From positions 26,481 to 90,480 of the forward strand of contig CAZRTM010000003.1 of NCBI GenBank assembly GCA_964602995.1: a stretch of DNA of 64,000 nucleotides, read 5' to 3'. The notes beneath the pieces are model-generated. The model worked only from the letters and a program-made list of their open reading frames with translations. It was not told where the DNA came from and made no database searches. Within the stretch, counting starts at the first letter, position 1. Each line of letters opens with the position of its first letter. The stretch is from JAAYYY01 sp964602995. Its GTDB lineage: Bacteria > Chloroflexota > Anaerolineae > Promineifilales > Promineifilaceae. Shown piece after piece: positions 25,974-34,772 of the stretch. Both the position numbers and the translations under genes were made by a program.

Positions 25974-27140
25974 TCAGGCGTAGTATGCTTCGAATGGTAG
26001 GAGGACGACTTCTTTGGTGCGGCAGGGTGCATCGATGCCCAGTTTGCCGACTACGACATCGGCCGCTGCTTCTGCCATGCCACGTAGCGTGGTTGCTTTC
26101 CCCCCGGTGATGGTGACAAATCCTTCGACCCCCTCATCGCTATGGTCAAAGCATTTGAAGGTGCGGCTCAGCGCCCGGCCACTATCGGCATCGGCCTGTC
26201 GCGGGCCAATGAGGGGGCGAGCGGCCGACCACGCGGCGCGGAACGGTGTCTCATTGACGAGTGGTATCATCTTGGCTCCTTCATCATACATCAGTTGGAT
26301 GTGGTCTTCGGGCAAACCCAGAGCGTCGGGATCCTCAACGACCCAGGAGCTGGTGCCAATAACTGAGAGGTTGCGCTGGGGAACGATGATGTCACCGTCG
26401 CCGGATCTGGTCATGCGATTGATGACCATATTGCACAAACGGCCCTGCAGCGCGACCATGACGCCGGGCGAGGGCCGGATCGGCACTTCCACGCCGGCCA
26501 TGTCGGCGATCTGCCCGCTCCAGGGGCCGGCGGCGTTGATGATGATGTCAGCGCCAATTTCGTACTCTTTGCCGCGCGCATGATCGATGGCGCGCACGCC
26601 CGTGACTGTGTTGCCCTGTTTGACGACGCCAATCACCTCGTGGAAGGGGCGAATGGTGGCGCCGTTCTGTTTGGCAGTGGCAAAGAAGCGTAGTGGCAGG
26701 CGCATGGCGTCCATGGTGGCGTCGGGGATGCGAACGGCCAGAATTGTGTCTGGGTTGAGATTTGGTTCCAGGCGCAGCGCTTGCTCTCGGGTCAGCCGTT
26801 GTGTGGGAATGCCGCACTCAGCGCATCCTTCCAGAAAGGCGTGGCTGTATTCAACATCCTCGTCATTGATGGCTACAAAGAGGCCGTCATTTTCCTCGAA
26901 AGAGCCAGGAGCGATCCGGCGCAGCGTCATGTTTTCTTCGATGCACTCGATGGCGCTCTCCTGGTCGTTGACGGCGTAGCGGGCGCCGCTGTGTAACAGA
27001 CCGTGATGGCGGCCGGTTGTGCCCGCTGTGACTTCATGCCGTTCCAGCAGCGTCACCTTCAGGCCCCGCAACGCCAGGTCGTGTGCAACGGCTGCACCTG
27101 TGCCACCCCCACCCACAATCAGTGCGTGAAATGTTTCCAT
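25974..27140 (-). CDS. glpA: GlpA-like FAD glycerol-3-phosphate dehydrogenase, short form
   Basis: A 388-residue flavoprotein matching the N-terminal ~400 residues of anaerobic glycerol-3-phosphate dehydrogenase: ALIVGGGGTGAAVAHDLALRG (FAD), TAGTTGRHHGLLHSGARYA, INAAGPWSGQIA, SVIGTSSWV and VTITGGKATTLRGMAE. It would oxidise glycerol-3-phosphate to DHAP. The C-terminal BFD-like 2Fe-2S domain of E. coli GlpA is absent and no GlpB or GlpC is present; SdhB-, SdhC- and SdhD-like genes follow instead. ATG 27140 has GGGGGA six bases upstream; ATG 27152 is possible. Truncation is family-clean, not a broken gene. Confidence 0.9.
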   Translation of the reverse strand: METFHALIVGGGGTGAAVAHDLALRGLKVTLLERHEVTAGTTGRHHGLLHSGARYAVNDQESAIECIEENMTLRRIAPGSFEENDGLFVAINDEDVEYSHAFLEGCAECGIPTQRLTREQALRLEPNLNPDTILAVRIPDATMDAMRLPLRFFATAKQNGATIRPFHEVIGVVKQGNTVTGVRAIDHARGKEYEIGADIIINAAGPWSGQIADMAGVEVPIRPSPGVMVALQGRLCNMVINRMTRSGDGDIIVPQRNLSVIGTSSWVVEDPDALGLPEDHIQLMYDEGAKMIPLVNETPFRAAWSAARPLIGPRQADADSGRALSRTFKCFDHSDEGVEGFVTITGGKATTLRGMAEAAADVVVGKLGIDAPCRTKEVVLLPFEAYYA

Positions 27141-27181
27141 AGTTTCCCCCATCCTCGCCTGTAGCCATGCAGTTCAGTGAG

Positions 27182-27209
27182 ACATCCGGTTTTCCGGAAA
27201 AGCGGATGT
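27182..27209. repeat. 28-bp near-perfect palindrome in the glpK-glpA gap
   Basis: Outer arms ACATCCG and CGGATGT enclose the perfect palindrome TTTTCCGGAAAA with a single G-G mismatch. On the plus strand it runs into TTTTT, as in an intrinsic terminator, but the genes here are on the minus strand. It may be a processing or stabilising hairpin of the glp mRNA. Confidence 0.6.
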
Positions 27210-27227
27210 TTTTGCCGATAAGAAGGG

Positions 27228-27263
27228 AGGATTTACCATAACAGATCTGTTACGGTAAATCCT
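27228..27263. repeat. 36-bp near-perfect palindrome in the glpK-glpA gap
   Basis: Arms AGGATTTACC and GGTAAATCCT flank the perfect 14-bp palindrome TAACAGATCTGTTA, with one mismatched pair. There is no unpaired loop beyond the central bases, which suggests either a DNA operator or a strong mRNA stem. On the minus strand a pyrimidine stretch follows, only weakly like a terminator. Confidence 0.6.
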
Positions 27264-27345
27264 ACCCGATTTCTTGACAAACTGCATGCTACTGCTGCTT
27301 CTCATGGAGAGAGTCGCAGCGCGCAAGGGGGTTGATGGGTTGAGG

Positions 27346-28869
<1,524 letters not shown>

Positions 28870-28913
28870 TGATACCATCTCCTTACCGGCGTGAATTTCA
28901 CATTACCGGTTCA

Positions 28914-29546
28914 CTATGCCTCTTTGAGCGTCTCAAGCAACGTCTTTAGCATCAGGTAGGATGAGGTTGCTCCCGGATCCTGATGACCAATACTACGTTC
29001 TCCGAGGTAACTGGCCCGTCCTTTCTTGGCCTGCAGGGGTATGGTGTCTTCCATGCCCTGTTCCGCGGCTTGCACGGCCGCCTCCAGAGCCGTTATTGTG
29101 TCGTTGCCTTCGCCCAGCGATTTCCGCATGGCGTCCAGCGCCGGCATCCAGGCATCTATCATCGTTTTGTCGCCCAATTGAGCGCGTCCACGTTGGATCA
29201 GACCATCAACACCGGCCTGCAACAGCGCCGCCAGATCTTCGCCGCTTAGCTCTTCTTTAGCCGCGGCGGACATGCCGGCGCGCATAAAGAAAGTGCCATA
29301 GAGCGGGCCACTGGCGCCGCCGACGCTGGAAATGAGCGTCATACCCGTTGTTTTGAGAATGTTACCGATGTCTTTATCGGCAACGCCAGGTAGCTTCTCC
29401 ATCACTTTGTCGAAGCCCCGCTTCATGTTGGTGCCATGATCGGCATCACCAATCGCGGAGTCTAGCTGCGTGAGATACTCTTTGTTCTCCGTGAGGACAC
29501 CGGCCAGATTCTTCAACCACTGTACAACTTGGTCCTTGCTTGCCAT
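28914..29546 (-). CDS. dhaL: Dihydroxyacetone kinase subunit L (ADP-binding)
   Basis: DhaL holds ADP as a bound cofactor that shuttles phosphate from DhaM to dihydroxyacetone on DhaK. The 210-residue all-helical protein has the magnesium-ADP aspartate motif DSAIGDADHGTNM, GGASGPLYGTFF, and the C-terminal GRASYLGERSIGHQDPGA. It sits between dhaK and glpK with short gaps, and its PTS partner DhaM is at the end of the cluster. Confidence 0.96.
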   Translation of the reverse strand: MASKDQVVQWLKNLAGVLTENKEYLTQLDSAIGDADHGTNMKRGFDKVMEKLPGVADKDIGNILKTTGMTLISSVGGASGPLYGTFFMRAGMSAAAKEELSGEDLAALLQAGVDGLIQRGRAQLGDKTMIDAWMPALDAMRKSLGEGNDTITALEAAVQAAEQGMEDTIPLQAKKGRASYLGERSIGHQDPGATSSYLMLKTLLETLKEA

Positions 29547-29577
29547 ATCAGAACGGTCCTTTATTGCCTGAACGAGC

Positions 29578-30651
29578 TTATACGCCCCAACGCAATCCTG
29601 GTGTGTTCACTGGCGCATCCCAAAAGCGGAGTATCTCATCATCTGCTTTAAGGAGGGTGATCGATGCACCCTGCATTTCCAGAGACGTGATGTAAGGTCC
29701 GATCAGATTGCGTACAATCTCGATTCCTCTGTCTTCACAAATCTCGGTTAGTTTGCGATAGATGGTGTACAGCTCAGAGACGGGTGTGCCGCCCATGCTA
29801 TTGACGAAGGCGATGACGCGGTCGCCGGATTGGAACGGCTCGTCAGTCAGTTCCTTATCTACCCATTCGCCATTTTCGTTGTCCCATTCACGGACTGTGC
29901 GCGAGTAGGCCGGGTCGTCGAGGATTTCGGTGGCCAGTATTTCGGTGATTTCATCAGCCGTAGTCATTTCCATACGGCGCTGGCCTGGTTCACCGTGGAT
30001 ACCAATACCGATTTCAATTTCGTTTTCGCCCAGTTCAAAAGTGGGTTTGCCGGCGGCAGGGACCGTGCAGGAGGTCAGGGCCATGCCCATGGAACGGCCA
30101 TACTGACTCACTCGTCTACAGAGGTCGGCGCATTGCTCAAGGGAATAGCCAGCTTCAGCAGCCGCGCCGACGATCTTTTCAGCCAGAACAGTCGTGCCTA
30201 CACCACGGCGTCCGGCGGTGTAGAGGCTATCTTTCACGGCGACATCGTCGTCGATCAGGATCGTCTGAACCTTAATGCCATCGGCATGGGCCAGCTCGGC
30301 GGCGGTTTCGAAGTTGAGGACATCGCCAGTGTAGTTCTTGACGATGAACAGGACGCCTTCGCCGCTGTCTACGGCCTTGGCGCACTCGTACATCTGGTCG
30401 GGAGTGGGGGACGTGAAGACTTCGCCGGGGCAGGCGCCGTCAAGCATGCCCATGCCCACGAATCCACCATGCATTGGCTCATGCCCACTGCCGCCACCTG
30501 AGACAATGGCCACCTTGCCTGCAACTGGTGCATCGGCGCGATAGACATAGTTTGGTTCAAAATGGACCTTCAGCATGTCGGGGTGGGCGATGGCCATCCC
30601 CTCCAACTGTTCCTTCACGACGTCGTCGACGGCGTTGATTAACTTCTTCAT
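29578..30651 (-). CDS. dhaK: Dihydroxyacetone kinase subunit K (substrate-binding)
   Basis: DhaK binds dihydroxyacetone covalently through a histidine as a hemiaminal. That histidine is in GIGIHGEPGQRR. Other landmarks are VSGGGSGHEPMHGGFVG near the N-terminus and LLIDDD-like TILIDDDVAV. The 357-residue length is normal. I start at ATG 30651 because AAAGGAG lies seven bases before it and MKKLINAVDD is the family start; the longer frame to 30729 runs into a hairpin. Together with DhaL and DhaM it makes DHAP from dihydroxyacetone and PEP. Confidence 0.96.
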   Translation of the reverse strand: MKKLINAVDDVVKEQLEGMAIAHPDMLKVHFEPNYVYRADAPVAGKVAIVSGGGSGHEPMHGGFVGMGMLDGACPGEVFTSPTPDQMYECAKAVDSGEGVLFIVKNYTGDVLNFETAAELAHADGIKVQTILIDDDVAVKDSLYTAGRRGVGTTVLAEKIVGAAAEAGYSLEQCADLCRRVSQYGRSMGMALTSCTVPAAGKPTFELGENEIEIGIGIHGEPGQRRMEMTTADEITEILATEILDDPAYSRTVREWDNENGEWVDKELTDEPFQSGDRVIAFVNSMGGTPVSELYTIYRKLTEICEDRGIEIVRNLIGPYITSLEMQGASITLLKADDEILRFWDAPVNTPGLRWGV

Positions 30652-30695
30652 GCTGCGCTCCTTTAGCTGATTGACCGTTTGATGACGGTCTAGAT

Positions 30696-30729
30696 ATGGG
30701 TCAGGTAACAGCCTGTGTTCCTGACCCAT
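30696..30729. repeat. 10-bp perfect hairpin between glpF and dhaK
   Basis: ATGGGTCAGG (30696-30705) and CCTGACCCAT (30720-30729) pair around a 14-base loop. There is no T-run in the direction of transcription, so it is more likely an mRNA processing or stability element that sets the glpF:dhaK ratio than a full terminator. Confidence 0.45.
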
Positions 30730-30779
30730 TATTCAGATTCAGTCGCGATCGTAGTGATTGTTGGGTCGACTGATTATGG

Positions 30780-31520
30780 TTACGGCGTTGCCAGAATGAT
30801 AAGGATGCCAGCGAGGATGCCGCCAATGATCGGGCCAACGACCGGAATCCAACTGTAGCCCCAGTCGGAGTCTCCTTTGCCGGCAATGGGAAGCAGTTGG
30901 TGTGCGATACGGGGGCCGAGGTCACGGGCGGGGTTAATGGCGTACCCTGTGGGGCCGCCCAGAGAAAGGCCAATACCCCACACCAGGGCGCCGACGAGAA
31001 ACGGTCCCAGACCGTCAACCGGGATGCCCATTGCGGTCGGTGAGCCGGTCATGTCAAATATCGCTGCGACGCCCATGACCAGCACGATGGTGCCGACGAT
31101 TTCAGTAACGGTGTTCCAAATAGGATTGCGAATGGCTGGGGCCGTGGAGAAGACGGCCAGCTTCAGGCCAGGATCCTGCGTAGGCGCCCAGTGCGGCATG
31201 TAGGCGAGCCAGACAATGATCGCGCCGATGATTGCGCCGACCATCTGAGCGATGATAAATCCTGGTACGTCTCCCCAAGCAAAGTTACCGGCAACAGCTA
31301 ATCCGACGGTGACGGCCGGGTTGATATGTGCGGCAGAACTTCCGAAGAGGCCGGAAATGAAGACACCAACCATCACCGCAAAGGCCCACCCCGTGGTTAT
31401 GACAATCCATCCTGCATTCTGCCCCTTAGATCTCTCCAGCAGTACATTGGCCACAACGCCATCACCGAGAATGATCAGGAACATTGTGCCGAACAGTTCA
31501 CCAAGAAACGGACTATTCAT
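30780..31520 (-). CDS. glpF: Glycerol uptake facilitator (aquaglyceroporin)
   Basis: A 246-residue MIP-family channel with six hydrophobic helices. The two pore motifs are AHINPAVTVG and YAINPARDLGPR; the aspartate directly after the second NPAR is the usual mark of glycerol rather than water channels. It would let glycerol diffuse through the inner membrane, with GlpK trapping it. The gene follows the 429-base dhaR-glpF gap holding the palindromic sites at 31895-31945. GGATGGG precedes the ATG. Confidence 0.95.
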   Translation of the reverse strand: MNSPFLGELFGTMFLIILGDGVVANVLLERSKGQNAGWIVITTGWAFAVMVGVFISGLFGSSAAHINPAVTVGLAVAGNFAWGDVPGFIIAQMVGAIIGAIIVWLAYMPHWAPTQDPGLKLAVFSTAPAIRNPIWNTVTEIVGTIVLVMGVAAIFDMTGSPTAMGIPVDGLGPFLVGALVWGIGLSLGGPTGYAINPARDLGPRIAHQLLPIAGKGDSDWGYSWIPVVGPIIGGILAGILIILATP

Positions 31521-31894
31521 CTTTTCCCATCCTTTTTTCTAACTGGTTGTTTCAACGTCGCAACATTCGTCTGCAATCTGTATATCTTCTGATGGTTACT
31601 CAGCAGTTACCTCCCTCCTTTCATGATAGCCACAATACCCTGGTGACACAGAGATTGTGGGACACGGAACAGATTCAACGAGAAGTACCTCTCCATGATT
31701 GAAAAGGTACGAGTTGCGGAGTAGGTTGAACAATGAGGGGTGTGGTGAACACAGCATGTAACTCCTCGTAAGATTTGTCACAGCCGGTACCCGCAAACGT
31801 GCACAAGAAAAGCGGACGTTGTTGCTGCAGTTGTTACAGCATCCAGTGAGCATTCTGTAGGATTTATAGAGGCGATTCAACGGGTAGGGGGAAA

Positions 31895-31913
31895 TTGTTT
31901 CAAATTGGAACGA
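31895..31913. promoter_or_regulatory. Putative DhaR operator, site 1
   Basis: TTGTTTC-N5-GGAACGA, an imperfect copy (right half 5 of 7 matching) of the perfect site 2. The two site centres are 32 bp apart, about three helical turns, so the proteins would bind on the same DNA face. Confidence 0.5.
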
Positions 31914-31926
31914 GAGCCAATGAGCT

Positions 31927-31945
31927 TTGTTTCGGTTTGAAACAA
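31927..31945. promoter_or_regulatory. Putative DhaR operator, site 2
   Basis: A perfect palindrome, TTGTTTC-N5-GAAACAA, starting four bases after the dhaR stop codon and upstream of glpF on the transcribed strand. Palindromes of this form are typical of AcoR/DhaR-class activators. Binding by DhaR is inferred from position. Confidence 0.55.
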
Positions 31946-31949
31946 GAGG

Positions 31950-33953
31950 TCAGGAGGGAGGCGTTTTGAATAGATCAGCTTCAATATTGTATTGCTTCAT
32001 TTTGCGCCACAAGGTTGTACGCCCAATGCCTAGCTGTTCTGCCATCTTTGTTGGCTGCCCGGCGCAAGCCCAACCTGCGCGGATGATCGCTTCGCGTTCG
32101 GCCTCGGCAATGGAGAGGAGGGGCTGCGGTTCGGGCGAGTTCCCCGTGAGCACACGGCCTTCGCGGACAGGGCGGGGCAGGTCGAAGAGGCGTACGGTAC
32201 CATCATTACTGTGGTTGAGCGCCCGCTCCAGCACGCTTTCCAGCTCACGCACATTACCGGGCCAGGGATAGCGGTTGAGGATGGCCATTACGTCGTCGCT
32301 GATCCAGGCTGCTCGTTTCTCAGTGCGGGTGATGCGCGCCAGGAATCGTTCAGCCAGAAGCGGAATGTCCTCTGCTCGCTCGCGCAGGGGCGGAATTGTA
32401 ATGCTGAATACGCCGAAACGATAGTAGAGGTGGGGCAGAAAGCTTCCTTCTCGCACGCGCTGTTGAAGGTCGGCAGTGGAGGCGGCGATAATGCGCACAT
32501 CGACCGGAATGGAGCGGCGGCTGCCCAGGCGCATAATGTGTCCGGTCTCGATGAGGTGGAGAACGACAGCCTGCATTTCCAGCGACAGGTGTTCGACCTG
32601 ATCCAGAAGCAAAGTGCCTCCGGCAGCCAGCTCAAATTTACTGGGCCGGCTGTTCCTGTTTCCTTCCTCGTCGTGGCCCAGGAATTCGCTGATCATCAGC
32701 TCGTGAGGGATGGCCTGGCAATTGATGGCGATAAATGGCGCGTCGGCTGGCATACCGTCATTGTGGATGGCGCGGGCCAGGTGGTTCTTGCCCACGCCCC
32801 CTTCGCCGCGAATCAGCACGGGCGCTGTGCCTCGCGCCGCAATGCGGGCCTGCCGTAGCACTGCGCGCATGGCGCCTGACTGACTGGAACTGGCAATGTT
32901 GTCCAGGCTGAGGGTAGCCTTCACACCGATTTGCTGGTGTACCAAACGACGCACGTGCTCAATCGGGCGCAGCATTACGAGATTGCCAATATAGCGCTGG
33001 CCCTCGAAAACAGGGCGCAGGCTGACGAGGCAGTGCGCGCTGTGACCATCCAATTGTAGAACGGTATCCACGTCACGCAGCTCTGAGCGGTTGGCGGCAG
33101 CATCGGTGATGAGCGACGGGAAGGGCAAAGCCTCTGTGAAAGGTCGGCCCACAATGGAGGCAGGGTTGAGCTGCAAAATTTCACCAGCCGTGGGGTTGAC
33201 ATGATTGATGATGCCATTTTCGTTCCAGGAGATGATGCCCTCGGAAATGGCGCTCAGAATGGTTCGTACTTCGGTCAGATGCCTGTTAGCTTCTTCCACA
33301 AACCAATCTGTCTGTAACTGGTTGCTGATGGCGCGAGCGGCAGTCATCACCAGACCCAGGGTGTGTGAGCTGGCATTCTGCACAGAACCGACGATGCCTA
33401 GAATGCCAACGAGCGCAATGCGCCCGCGTACGTCGTGAATGGGAGCCGCGGTTGTGGTCAGCTCATGGTTGGCCTGGAAATAATGTTCAGCTCCTACCAC
33501 CTGCATAGGCATGGCCGTGATGCGGACCACACCAAGGGCGTTGGTTCCCAACTGTCCTTCGGACCAGTAGGCACCCTGACCCAGCCCACGCTGTTGTAGA
33601 GAGTGCACACGCTGGGGGTCGCCGACGACGTCGAGGACGCAGGCTGAAGCGTCCGCCAACAGAATGGCGCAATCAGAGCCTTCAATAAATTGGTGGATAT
33701 CTTCCATAAGTGGGGCTGCCACCCCGATTAGCGTGCTATGGGCGCGCAGGACCCGCTCCAGGGACGCTTTTTTCAGGCTTTTGGAGTGTGGTTCTGCCTC
33801 GTAATCGAGCCGCGGCAGGCAGCGCCGCCACGATTGCAAAACGGCGGGATCCAGGAATTTGCTTTCTTCAGAGTTGAGCTGTCCGGTTTCGACAAAGGAA
33901 CGCCAGACCTCACTCAGGCGCTCCCATTGCACAGGATACGCGTCTGGTTGCAT
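31950..33953 (-). CDS. dhaR: DhaR-family transcriptional activator of the glycerol/dihydroxyacetone locus
   Basis: A 667-residue regulator with an N-terminal GAF-type sensor (~1-210), a PAS domain (~220-330), an AAA+ domain (~345-585) and a Fis-type helix-turn-helix ending GIGRTTLWRKMKQYNIEA. The AAA+ region lacks GAFTGA: the segment reads FLGHDEEGNRNSRPSKFELA, as in E. coli DhaR, so sigma-54 dependence is not expected. The Walker A is altered to GEGGVGKNHLA. In E. coli, DhaK and DhaL control DhaR activity; the same partners are encoded just downstream here. It starts at or very near its predicted transcription start. Confidence 0.9.
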   Translation of the reverse strand: MQPDAYPVQWERLSEVWRSFVETGQLNSEESKFLDPAVLQSWRRCLPRLDYEAEPHSKSLKKASLERVLRAHSTLIGVAAPLMEDIHQFIEGSDCAILLADASACVLDVVGDPQRVHSLQQRGLGQGAYWSEGQLGTNALGVVRITAMPMQVVGAEHYFQANHELTTTAAPIHDVRGRIALVGILGIVGSVQNASSHTLGLVMTAARAISNQLQTDWFVEEANRHLTEVRTILSAISEGIISWNENGIINHVNPTAGEILQLNPASIVGRPFTEALPFPSLITDAAANRSELRDVDTVLQLDGHSAHCLVSLRPVFEGQRYIGNLVMLRPIEHVRRLVHQQIGVKATLSLDNIASSSQSGAMRAVLRQARIAARGTAPVLIRGEGGVGKNHLARAIHNDGMPADAPFIAINCQAIPHELMISEFLGHDEEGNRNSRPSKFELAAGGTLLLDQVEHLSLEMQAVVLHLIETGHIMRLGSRRSIPVDVRIIAASTADLQQRVREGSFLPHLYYRFGVFSITIPPLRERAEDIPLLAERFLARITRTEKRAAWISDDVMAILNRYPWPGNVRELESVLERALNHSNDGTVRLFDLPRPVREGRVLTGNSPEPQPLLSIAEAEREAIIRAGWACAGQPTKMAEQLGIGRTTLWRKMKQYNIEADLFKTPPS

Positions 33954-33959
33954 ACGCTG

Positions 33960-33987
33960 ATGATACTGAGCGAGGGGCGTTTGTCAA
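33960..33987 (-). promoter_or_regulatory. Sigma-70 promoter of dhaR, predicting a leaderless mRNA
   Basis: Minus strand: TTGACA (33982-33987), 16-base spacer, TATCAT (33960-33965). The expected start point falls at about 33953, which is the A of the dhaR ATG. No ribosome-binding site precedes that ATG, so a leaderless message is likely. Confidence 0.65.
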
Positions 33988-34037
33988 AACGTTTGTACGA
34001 CCAGTTGGTAACTGGCTAAGCGATTCACCAAATCGCT

Positions 34038-34772
34038 TTACGTGCCGGATGCTTCTTGCCGGCAGCCCACGGGCAACTCCCGGTTGCGCTCAAAAACAAC
34101 ATCCATGCCCAGATAGGGAGAGGGATCGACGGTATTGCCAAAGATCAATTCGTTGAGATAGTTGCCGTCACCATCGTCAAGAACTATCGAGAAGTGGAGG
34201 TGTGTCCAGACAGAGCGTACGGGCGAGCCACTGTAATCCCCTGTGTAGCCCAGGAGGGTACCTTGCTCGACGAAAAACTCGCGTGTTCCCGGTGCGAAGG
34301 CAGGCTCGATAAAGTCATTCTTGCCCGATTTGTCAGCCATATGCGTGTAATAGAGCCAGATCTGGCGCTGCGGATTGAGGGGATCCTGGGGGACGCGCTG
34401 GATGAGTGTGCTTTTCCAAGTCGGCTCGCGGGTGATGTAACCGTCATAAGCAGCATAGACGGGCGTGACGCCCGGTTCGCCGTCGCTAAAGATATCTATG
34501 CCCTGATGGGGCTGTTCTTCTGAGTAGGGGCCGCCCGGATCGGCGTAGAATAAGCCGATGAAACCGTCAGCGGGCAAGATAAAGGGAGCGCCAGGGCATG
34601 CCTCCCGTTGCACGGTCATCAAGGATTGGCGCACCGCTTCATCACCGCGCCACCAGCGAAGCAGGGTCTGGCTGCCGGGGCTGTTTAGCCAACGCCAGGC
34701 CAACGAGATGAGCACAGCGGCGCCGGCCATGATTGCCAACAAGAGCAGCAAGATTTTCTGCCGTTGGCTCAT
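34038..34772 (-). CDS. M23-family peptidoglycan endopeptidase, membrane anchored
   Basis: A 244-residue protein with a single N-terminal hydrophobic segment (residues ~7-27) that acts as signal or anchor. The LytM/M23 zinc motifs are HQGIDIFS (His-x3-Asp) and THLHFSI (His-x-His). Such enzymes cut peptide cross-links in peptidoglycan, or serve as non-catalytic activators when zinc ligands are lost; here the ligands are present. Its ATG overlaps the stop of the C45-family gene upstream (ATGA), so the two are translationally coupled. A hairpin at 34018-34038 follows the stop. Confidence 0.85.
   Translation of the reverse strand: MSQRQKILLLLLAIMAGAAVLISLAWRWLNSPGSQTLLRWWRGDEAVRQSLMTVQREACPGAPFILPADGFIGLFYADPGGPYSEEQPHQGIDIFSDGEPGVTPVYAAYDGYITREPTWKSTLIQRVPQDPLNPQRQIWLYYTHMADKSGKNDFIEPAFAPGTREFFVEQGTLLGYTGDYSGSPVRSVWTHLHFSIVLDDGDGNYLNELIFGNTVDPSPYLGMDVVFERNRELPVGCRQEASGT

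Larger units (their letters stand above)
31521..31949. other. 429-base dhaR-glpF intergenic region
   Basis: No gene is seen. It holds two GTTTC/GAAAC palindromes next to the dhaR stop (annotated separately), a lone TTGTTTC half-site at 31547-31553, and a 7-bp inverted repeat CCACAAT/ATTGTGG spanning 31630-31660. A purine-rich AGGAGGGAGG on the minus strand (~31609-31619) is not followed by a usable start codon. I found no convincing -35/-10 pair and no sigma-54 -24/-12 element for glpF. Confidence 0.6.

Noticed and set aside
25974..27140. GlpA-like gene as a pseudogene because it is ~150 residues shorter than E. coli GlpA
   Set aside because: The FAD and substrate motifs are all intact, the end coincides with the domain boundary, and the next gene follows 8 bases later with its own ribosome site.
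31521..31949. Sigma-54 promoter for glpF
   Set aside because: No GG-N10-GC element on the minus strand, and the regulator lacks GAFTGA.
34018..34038. Terminator after the M23 gene
   Set aside because: The 8-bp stem is real, but no T-run follows in the direction of transcription; I mention it only in the gene entry.
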